From the NCBI GenBank assembly GCA_049598145.1, contig JBMYNJ010000019.1:1-21843 (forward strand): 21,843 bases of DNA, written 5' to 3'. The translations under genes and the position numbers were made by a program. The DNA is from WTJH01 sp049598145 (lineage in GTDB: Bacteria > Bacteroidota > Bacteroidia > Flavobacteriales > Flavobacteriaceae). Positions 16,047 through 21,843 of the stretch are shown one piece after another. The notes below the pieces were generated by a model. That model was not told where the DNA came from and did no database searches. It saw only the letters and a program-made list of their open reading frames with translations. How positions within the stretch are numbered: position 1 is the stretch's first letter; each line of letters opens with the position of its first letter.

Positions 16047-17324
16047 TTGATCTACACCGATCTTGTTATTGGGTTGTGTCTGTTACTTTCCGCTTTCTTT
16101 TCGGGAATGGAAATTGCTTTTGTTTCTGCCAATCCAATTTATTTAGAACTCGAAAAACAGCACGACACTCTCTCGGCCAAACTTCTACATCGATTAACCA
16201 AAAACCCTTCCCGATTTATCGCAACCATGTTGGTGGGAAACAATATTGCTCTGGTGGTCTACGGGATTTTTATGGGGGATCGGATTCTGAGTCTTTTTTT
16301 TCCGGAAACCCTCTTAAACTCTGATCATATAAGTCTTCAGATAATTTTTTATCAGACTTTAATTTCTACAGGAATTATTCTCTTGACGGCAGAATTTCTC
16401 CCCAAGGTTTTGTTTCGACTTTTTGCCAATCGTCTGATGAAAATCCTTATTCTGCCCGCTAGTTTTTTTTATTTAGTGTTTACTCCCCTGTCTGTTTTTA
16501 TCATGGGCCTAACGGATAATATTTTAAAATTTTTTTTTAAGGTGGAGAGCGATACCCTACAGCTGAATTTTTCCAAAGTAGAGTTGGGAAATTATATTGA
16601 GGAACAAATCGAATCGAGTGCAGACAAAGAAAATATTGATACAGAAATACACATTTTCCAGAATGCCTTAGAATTTACCGAGGTCAAAGCTCGAGCAGTC
16701 ATGGTTCCTAGAGCCGAACTTACAGCTGTCGCTTTGGATACTCCCCTGGCAGATATTCAGCAATTATTTGTTTCTACTGGCTATTCGAAAGTCCCCGTTT
16801 ATCAAGAGACCATAGACGATATTGTTGGTTATGTGCATGCGTTTGAATTATTTCGTCAACCTAAAAGTTTGAAAAGTGTCCTCCTCCCGGTAGCATTTGT
16901 CCCGGAGCCGATGCCTGCGAATGAAGTTTTAAAACTTTTAACGAAACAACGCAAGAGTTTGGCCGTAGTGCTGGATGAATATGGCGGCACGGCCGGAATG
17001 ATCACTGTAGAAGATATTATCGAAGAGTTGTTTGGGGAGATTGAAGATGAGCACGACCATATCGCCCATCACGAAAAGACGATAGCGGAAAATATATTCG
17101 AGTTTTCGGCCCGACTGGAGGTTGATTATTTAAACCAAACCTATGATCTTAATTTACCCGAAAGCGATCACTATGAGACCTTGGGTGGGCTGGTGGCGTT
17201 TATGACAGGCGAAATTTTAGAAGTTGGAGCCCAACTGGAATTGGAAAATTCTGTCTTGGAAATACTCTCGGTGAGTTCCACAAAGATCGAACGGATTCGA
17301 TTGGAGAAGCAGCCCTCTGAATAA
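16047..17324 (+). CDS. CNNM/CorC (hemolysin C-like) family transporter with CBS domains
   Basis: 425 residues. The N-terminal DUF21 (CNNM) membrane domain spans about 1-190, with LLLSAFFSGMEIAFVSANP (13-31) and FIATMLVGNNIALVVYG. A CBS pair follows (about 205-320), starting AVMVPRAELTAV and including KVPVYQETIDDIVGYV and AVVLDEYGGTAGMITVEDII, and a CorC/HlyC C-terminal domain (about 335-420). Proteins of this type move magnesium or other divalent metal ions; the old name hemolysin is misleading. The start is TTG 16047, directly after the TAA of the preceding gene; no ATG fits. GldE of gliding bacteria is a related alternative, but no gld gene is nearby. Confidence 0.9.
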   Translation: MIYTDLVIGLCLLLSAFFSGMEIAFVSANPIYLELEKQHDTLSAKLLHRLTKNPSRFIATMLVGNNIALVVYGIFMGDRILSLFFPETLLNSDHISLQIIFYQTLISTGIILLTAEFLPKVLFRLFANRLMKILILPASFFYLVFTPLSVFIMGLTDNILKFFFKVESDTLQLNFSKVELGNYIEEQIESSADKENIDTEIHIFQNALEFTEVKARAVMVPRAELTAVALDTPLADIQQLFVSTGYSKVPVYQETIDDIVGYVHAFELFRQPKSLKSVLLPVAFVPEPMPANEVLKLLTKQRKSLAVVLDEYGGTAGMITVEDIIEELFGEIEDEHDHIAHHEKTIAENIFEFSARLEVDYLNQTYDLNLPESDHYETLGGLVAFMTGEILEVGAQLELENSVLEILSVSSTKIERIRLEKQPSE

Positions 17325-17378
17325 GGAAGCAATCCTCCGTTTTCGTGGGTTAATGTTTTAATATTGCAGGGAATATCT

Positions 17379-17386
17379 TATTTTCG
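17379..17386 (+). promoter_or_regulatory. Possible -7 box upstream of ppiD
   Basis: TATTTTCG, one base from TAnnTTTG, lies 24 bases before the ppiD ATG in the 86-base gap after the CNNM gene. The only nearby TTG (17364-17366) is too close (12 bases). It suggests, weakly, that ppiD has its own promoter. Confidence 0.35.
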
Positions 17387-17410
17387 CTTCCTACAAAAAA
17401 CAACCCTCTT

Positions 17411-19525
17411 ATGGCTATTTTAGGTAAAATTAGACAGCAGTCCATTTTCTTGATCTTTATCATTGGAATGGCCCTGTTTGCATTTGTGATTTCTGGAGTT
17501 TTCGATGGAGCCGGAGCCAACGGTTCGCCTACAGACCCTATTGCAGTAGTAAACGATGAAGAAATATCGCTCAATATTTTTCGGCAACAGGTAGAGTTTG
17601 CCGAAAGAAACTATAATGTTTCGACCACCCAAGCCGCCAAACTCGTATACGACGAAGCCATTCGTGAAGCTTTGCTTAACCAGCAATACAAAGCTTTGGG
17701 GATCGACGCAGGAGCTGAGCAAATCGAAAAAATTGTATCTCAAAACCCAAACATTACTGCCGATCCTCAGTTTCAAAACGAGTTAGGGTTGTTTGATTTT
17801 GGTTTATTCTCAGATTTCGTTGCTCGATTAAAAGTTGAAAACCCCTCAGCTTACCTATCTTGGAAAGCACAGGAAGACAATATCATTGCTGTAGCCAAAG
17901 AGCAGATATACCTGGATTTGATTAAGGCCAGTGCTGGCATTACCGAACAAGAGGCTCAGCAACTTTATCACTTGGAAAACGACTTGGTGAACCTCGAATA
18001 TGTTCGTCTACCCTATGTGATGATTCCAGACAGCTTGATTTCCATATCAGATGCGGAGATCAAAGCTTATGTCAATAAAAATAAATCTAAGTTTGAGCAA
18101 AAAGCTTCTCGAGACATTCAGATGGTTATTTTTGAGGAAGATGCAACTGAAGAAGATATTGCTGCCTTACGGGCAGATTTGGAGACCCTCTTAGAAGACC
18201 GTGTAGAATATAACGATGTTTCAAAACTCACAGATACCATTGTTGGATTTAAAAATACCACCAATACCTCCGATTATATAGAGCGCTATTCCGATCAGGC
18301 TTTAGACTCTGTCTATCAAACCAAGGGACAGTTGCCTTCAGAATATGCTGAAATTCTTTTTGCTCTTGACCAGGATCAAGTTTTCGGACCTTACAGGGAT
18401 GGAGAAACCTTAAAAATTTCCAAATTACTCGACCGTAAGATAGGGGGAGCCATTCGTGCCAGCCACATTTTAATCGCTTTTACAGGGGCCACAAGAGCTT
18501 CAACACAAATCACTCGAACTAAAGAAGAGGCTGAAAAATTAGCCAATCGTTTGTATCGAACCGCTCGTTCCAACCCCGATAATTTTGAAACTCTAGCCCG
18601 CGAAAATTCGGATGGCCCTTCTAAAACACTTGGGGGTGATCTTGGATTTTTCCAAGAAGGAACCATGGCAGAGCCTTTCTTTAATTATGCCAATGAAAAT
18701 CGCGTGGGCCGAATTGGCCTGGTGGAAACCGAATTTGGTTATCATGTGATTAAAATTACAGATAAAGAGGATGTGGTGCTAATGGCCGATATTACCCGTG
18801 CTATTGTCCCATCGGAGGGAACTTCCAATGCTGTTTTCCAGGAGACCACAACTTTTGAGATTGAAAGTAAAAAAGACCCAGGTTTTGCTGCCGCAGCAGA
18901 GACTAAAGGGCTTGAAGTGAAAACAGTTCAGTCGATTGATCAAATGGATGAAAACTTGCCCAATCTTCCCAGTATGAGAAATCTGGTGATTTGGACTTTT
19001 GATGATGCGACTCAAGTGGGAGATATTCGCCGATTTAACAAGCCGGATGGAGGCTATGTAGTTGTTGAAATTGCTGAAAAAAGAGCTGCAGGAACAGCCT
19101 CTCCTGAGCAAGTTCAAAACCTGGTGATTCCGGAACTAAAAAAGCAGAAAAGAGCAAAGCTTTTAAAAGAAAAATACGCCAACATCAAAAGTCTTGAAGA
19201 ATTGGCTCAAGCAACCGATCGCGAAGTAGAAACTGCTTCTGCAATCAATCAAAACAATGCAATTTTGGTCGGGGCTGGAGCAGAACCATATATCATCGGT
19301 GCAGCCTTTGGAATCCCTGAAAATCAGCCTTCAGCTTTAATGGAAGGAAATACCGGAATATACATGATTCAGGTGACCAAACGTGAAAAGGCAATCGTAT
19401 TACGCAGTTATGAGGTATATGCCGAAGCATTGCGAAACGATGAATATCAAAAAGTAACGGCAAATATTGGAAAAGCTTTAGAGTCTGCTGCAACGATCTC
19501 AGATAATCGTTCGTTGTATTATTAA
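17411..19525 (+). CDS. ppiD: PpiD-type membrane-anchored peptidyl-prolyl isomerase/chaperone
   Basis: 704 residues. One N-terminal membrane helix (about 11-31) anchors a large periplasmic part. A SurA-like chaperone domain (about 40-230) is followed by a parvulin rotamase domain (about 346-453), recognisable by RASHILIAF, SDGPSKTLGGDLGFFQEGTM and VETEFGYHVIKIT. A further helical part completes the chaperone region. PpiD helps newly exported proteins fold near the Sec translocon. The length is usual for Bacteroidota PpiD (about 700). It stands after the coaX-lptC envelope unit and ends 7 bases before the convergent GHMP kinase, whose coding end carries its terminator. Confidence 0.95.
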   Translation: MAILGKIRQQSIFLIFIIGMALFAFVISGVFDGAGANGSPTDPIAVVNDEEISLNIFRQQVEFAERNYNVSTTQAAKLVYDEAIREALLNQQYKALGIDAGAEQIEKIVSQNPNITADPQFQNELGLFDFGLFSDFVARLKVENPSAYLSWKAQEDNIIAVAKEQIYLDLIKASAGITEQEAQQLYHLENDLVNLEYVRLPYVMIPDSLISISDAEIKAYVNKNKSKFEQKASRDIQMVIFEEDATEEDIAALRADLETLLEDRVEYNDVSKLTDTIVGFKNTTNTSDYIERYSDQALDSVYQTKGQLPSEYAEILFALDQDQVFGPYRDGETLKISKLLDRKIGGAIRASHILIAFTGATRASTQITRTKEEAEKLANRLYRTARSNPDNFETLARENSDGPSKTLGGDLGFFQEGTMAEPFFNYANENRVGRIGLVETEFGYHVIKITDKEDVVLMADITRAIVPSEGTSNAVFQETTTFEIESKKDPGFAAAAETKGLEVKTVQSIDQMDENLPNLPSMRNLVIWTFDDATQVGDIRRFNKPDGGYVVVEIAEKRAAGTASPEQVQNLVIPELKKQKRAKLLKEKYANIKSLEELAQATDREVETASAINQNNAILVGAGAEPYIIGAAFGIPENQPSALMEGNTGIYMIQVTKREKAIVLRSYEVYAEALRNDEYQKVTANIGKALESAATISDNRSLYY

Positions 19526-19532
19526 ATCCAAT

Positions 19533-20444
19533 TTACATCAACAACATTTCAGAAAAAGGGATAACTACAGGGTATCCCTTTTTTTGGAAATAAACTTTGG
19601 GGTTTTCCATGGGCGTAGCTACCAAAATAAAATCCCCTCCCCAAGCGCCTAAACTTTTCATTTGTCCCTCAAAATCGGGGAATAAATCTTTTTGAACAGG
19701 TATTTGTTGGAGAACCCCGGCTAAAAGTTCTTCATGAAATTGAAGTAAATCACGAAATTCTTGGAGGTTAGTTGTGGAGGTGAGTTTCTGACTAATCGTT
19801 GAAATTTCTTGAAGAAAACCCTTAGGTTTTTCCTGAGCTCTATAATGTTTCATTGCCGACCGACTGTTTTGCTTCCGGTTGCGATAAACAAAAAACAATT
19901 GATCCGCAAAAGGAGGATTAAATTTTGCTGGCTTTACCCGAATGTTTTTTGAGGATTCGATTTGATAAAAAATAGGACCGGACGCTTGAGTACAGGCAAT
20001 ATCGTAGCCACTCCCACCAAAGGTTGCTTCTAACAATTCATAGGGATCGATTTCTGCCCATTGAGCCAACAAGGATATTAGGGTAGAGGAAGTTCCCAGC
20101 CCCCATTGGGGATCAAAATCGAGCTCAGAGGTTACCCTACCACAAAGGGGAAACTCCCATTGGGGTTGCCTGTTTAAAATGACTTCAAAAATTTCCCTTA
20201 AGCGTTCGGCCATTGCCCGATCGGTTGCTCGAATGAGTTCTAAGGAGTCCGCAGAAAAATAAGCTTCAAACCAAGGTTTACCTTGCGCGTCTAAACTTCG
20301 CCAATAAAGATTTTCAGAGGGAGCGGGTTCCCAACTGAGGTGTTGTCCCCCTTTTGTAGGGCAGGCCAAAGCAAGGGCTCCATCCAGAACAGCATATTCG
20401 CCACTGATGAGTAATTTTCCCGAAGCGGAAAAAGTTCTTTTCAT
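19533..20444 (-). CDS. GHMP-family kinase, probable mevalonate-pathway kinase
   Basis: 303 residues. GHMP motifs are visible: SGKLLISGEYAVLDG (8-22) resembles the N-terminal motif of phosphomevalonate kinases; the phosphate-binding WGLGTSSTLISL (114-125) is the GLGSSA motif; GGSGYDIACTQASGP (143-157) carries a likely catalytic or metal aspartate, D148. The gene overlaps the HMG-CoA reductase gene by 4 bases (ATGA), so a role in converting mevalonate or phosphomevalonate toward isopentenyl diphosphate is likely. Which of the two substrates it uses cannot be read from the sequence. The last codons contain the hairpin that should end ppiD transcripts. Confidence 0.88.
   Translation of the reverse strand: MKRTFSASGKLLISGEYAVLDGALALACPTKGGQHLSWEPAPSENLYWRSLDAQGKPWFEAYFSADSLELIRATDRAMAERLREIFEVILNRQPQWEFPLCGRVTSELDFDPQWGLGTSSTLISLLAQWAEIDPYELLEATFGGSGYDIACTQASGPIFYQIESSKNIRVKPAKFNPPFADQLFFVYRNRKQNSRSAMKHYRAQEKPKGFLQEISTISQKLTSTTNLQEFRDLLQFHEELLAGVLQQIPVQKDLFPDFEGQMKSLGAWGGDFILVATPMENPKVYFQKKGYPVVIPFSEMLLM
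19553..19585 (+). terminator. Terminator of ppiD, inside the GHMP kinase coding end
   Basis: An 11-bp perfect stem, AAAAAGGGATA (19553-19563) and TATCCCTTTTT (19573-19583), with a 9-base loop, followed on the plus strand by T to 19585. It sits 27 bases after the ppiD stop. On the minus strand it encodes part of the kinase C-terminus (KKGYPVVIPF) and is also followed by five T. Confidence 0.8.
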
Positions 20445-21760
20445 TGTTCTGATTTCAAGAATTCTTCGACCGATGCAGCGCTGACCACATGGGTTTTAAA
20501 ATATTCTAAAGCAGCTTCTTTTTGAGGGGCGGTTGCTTCCTTTTGATTCAGAAGGTTGAGCAAATGCATCTTCATGTGCCCCTTCTGAATACCGGTAGTG
20601 ACCAAGGACTGAACCGCAGCAAAATTTTGAGCCAAGCCTGCTGCTGCCACGATTTGCATCAGTTGTTCAGCGCCAGGGTTCCCCAACAATTCCAAACACC
20701 ACCGAACTAGGGGGTGGAGTTTGGTTAAGCCCCCAACAGTTCCTAGGGCTAAAGGAACTTGCAATCGAAAGTGAAAGGTGTCGTTTTCAATACTTGCTTC
20801 ACTCAAACTTCGGTATTTCCCATCTCGAGCAGCAAAGGCATGTACCCCAGCTTCTACTGCTCGAAAATCATTACCGGTGGCTAAGACCACGGAATCGATA
20901 CCGTTCATGATTCCCTTGTTGTGAGTCACCGCTCGATAAGGTTCTTCGGTTGCAATTTCAATGGCTTCCACAAACTTTTGAGCAAATGCAGCGGCATCTA
21001 AATCCCCGTATGTTCCTAAATCTTTTACTGCACATTCGACTCGAGCCTCTACCAAACATTCCGGGACATAATTGGAAAGAATACTCATAAAGATCTTAAT
21101 TGGCGTTTCCAATGAGTCAAACTCAGGAGCATTAGTAATTTGTTCCTCAAACTCGTTTGCTAAGTGCTCCAAACAGGAATTGATAAAATTTGCGCCCATC
21201 GCATCGGCAGTTTTAAACTGTAAATGCAATTGATAATAATTCGGTATCAGATGTGTTTTATCTTTCAGCACGAGGGCGTGAATTCCTCCCCCTCTTTTTT
21301 CCATTCGAGTGGCCAGGGGAACCAAAGATTCCAAAAAAGAGGAATGATTTCGCTTAAAAAAAGCCTGTAATTTTTCAGGGTTTCCAGTATAGCTGAAATG
21401 AACCTGCCCTTCCTTGAGATTATTGAGGATTCGGGTTTTAAAACCTCCACGTGAAGCCCAAAATTTTGCAGCTTTGCTGGCAGCAGCCACGACCGAGCTC
21501 TCCTCAATCACCATTGGAATAGCTAAAATCTGATCGTTAATTTTAAAATTGGGAGCAATTCCCAAGGGCATATAAAAATTGGTGAGTGTATTTTCGATAA
21601 ATTCCTCGTGTTTGGCTTGCAATTGAGGATCCGAGTTCCAATAGTGTTTTAGGACCTCCACGGAAGCAGGCTGATTCTGAAAGTAGGTTTGTTGTAGCCA
21701 TTCCATTTTTTCAGCCTTTGTTTTTTTAGAAAAACCATTGACCAGTTTCGAGGAATCCAT
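20441..21760 (-). CDS. mvaA: Hydroxymethylglutaryl-CoA reductase, class II
   Basis: 439 residues, soluble. It interconverts HMG-CoA and mevalonate. It follows the Pseudomonas mevalonii (class II) enzyme: the glutamate motif EESSVVAAASKAA (86-98), the catalytic lysine K282 in THNKGIMNGID, the aspartate D298 in ATGNDFRAVEAG, and the catalytic histidine H395 in IQKGHMKMH near the C-terminus. No membrane segment is present, unlike eukaryotic forms. Class II enzymes are often labelled degradative, but in flavobacteria, with a GHMP kinase translated from the same message, a biosynthetic role is more likely. NADH or NADPH preference cannot be read here. ATG 21760 gives the usual length. Confidence 0.96.
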   Translation of the reverse strand: MDSSKLVNGFSKKTKAEKMEWLQQTYFQNQPASVEVLKHYWNSDPQLQAKHEEFIENTLTNFYMPLGIAPNFKINDQILAIPMVIEESSVVAAASKAAKFWASRGGFKTRILNNLKEGQVHFSYTGNPEKLQAFFKRNHSSFLESLVPLATRMEKRGGGIHALVLKDKTHLIPNYYQLHLQFKTADAMGANFINSCLEHLANEFEEQITNAPEFDSLETPIKIFMSILSNYVPECLVEARVECAVKDLGTYGDLDAAAFAQKFVEAIEIATEEPYRAVTHNKGIMNGIDSVVLATGNDFRAVEAGVHAFAARDGKYRSLSEASIENDTFHFRLQVPLALGTVGGLTKLHPLVRWCLELLGNPGAEQLMQIVAAAGLAQNFAAVQSLVTTGIQKGHMKMHLLNLLNQKEATAPQKEAALEYFKTHVVSAASVEEFLKSEQ

Positions 21761-21786
21761 AGCGTTTGTCTTTGTTTAGAGTAATA

Positions 21787-21794
21787 CGAAGATA
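21787..21794 (-). promoter_or_regulatory. Possible -7 box upstream of mvaA
   Basis: On the minus strand TATCTTCG, one base from TAnnTTTG, lies 26 bases before the ATG. No TTG sits at 19-21 bases upstream; the nearest are at 9 and 12. A run of eight G (21833-21826, minus strand) lies further upstream near the window end. Confidence 0.35.
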
Positions 21795-21843
21795 GTTTTT
21801 GTTCAACAATGTATTCCTGTTTTCTCCCCCCCCAATTATTTCC

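Noticed and set aside
16047..17324. A haemolysin or virulence factor
   Set aside because: The DUF21-CBS-CorC architecture is that of divalent-metal transport proteins; the name is historical and nothing toxin-like is nearby.
1..21843. A hidden mobile element, CRISPR array, defence or biosynthetic island
   Set aside because: No integrase, transposase, direct-repeat array, attachment-site repeat at the tRNA, or foreign gene block is visible; the one tRNA is followed by a normal terminator, not an integrated element.

Overview
The window looks like chromosomal housekeeping DNA from a member of the Bacteroidota, most likely a flavobacterium (Flavobacteriaceae or a close family). The reasons are promoter boxes of the TTG-N19-21-TAnnTTTG type, the lack of clear Shine-Dalgarno sequences before the genes, a tRNA gene without an encoded CCA end, a TonB-dependent receptor with an N-terminal carboxypeptidase-like repeat, a class II HMG-CoA reductase next to a GHMP kinase (mevalonate route), and an envelope-assembly gene string. 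No integrase, transposase, CRISPR array, defence island, phage gene or rRNA is visible.

Layout. 1-251: end of an upstream unit (a terminator hairpin), then an AT-rich leader. 273-1841: pckA (gluconeogenesis). 1925-4097: threonine catabolism pair tdh-kbl, overlapping by 8 bases, converting threonine to glycine and acetyl-CoA. 4155-6371: TonB-dependent receptor with a Cys-x-x-Cys in its plug. 6441-9131: a retropepsin-like protease/RimK ligase fusion followed by rmuC. 9128-11263, minus strand: the p-aminobenzoate operon pabA-pabB-pabC with overlapping genes and a good promoter. 11298-11687, plus strand: what I read as the amputated C-terminal cupin of a class I mannose-6-phosphate isomerase. 11703-11732: a perfect hairpin shared by that remnant and by the convergent tRNA-Phe gene (11743-11815, minus). 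11911-17324: one compact plus-strand unit coaX, outer-membrane protein, TPR protein, lptC, a 63-residue membrane protein and a CNNM/CorC-type transporter, with gaps of -4 to +8 bases. 17411-19525: ppiD. 19533-21760, minus strand: HMG-CoA reductase and a GHMP kinase with a 4-base overlap.

How they work together. The genes fall into central carbon and amino-acid metabolism (pckA, tdh-kbl), folate precursor synthesis (pabABC), coenzyme A synthesis (coaX), isoprenoid precursor synthesis (mvaA and GHMP kinase) and building of the outer envelope (lptC, outer-membrane protein, PpiD, CNNM protein). I found no convincing undescribed multi-gene system. The points most worth a second look are the manA-like remnant facing pabA, the RimK-protease fusion, the ppiD terminator lying inside the coding end of the GHMP kinase, a U-U mismatch in the tRNA-Phe T stem, and the unknown genes of the coaX-lptC unit.
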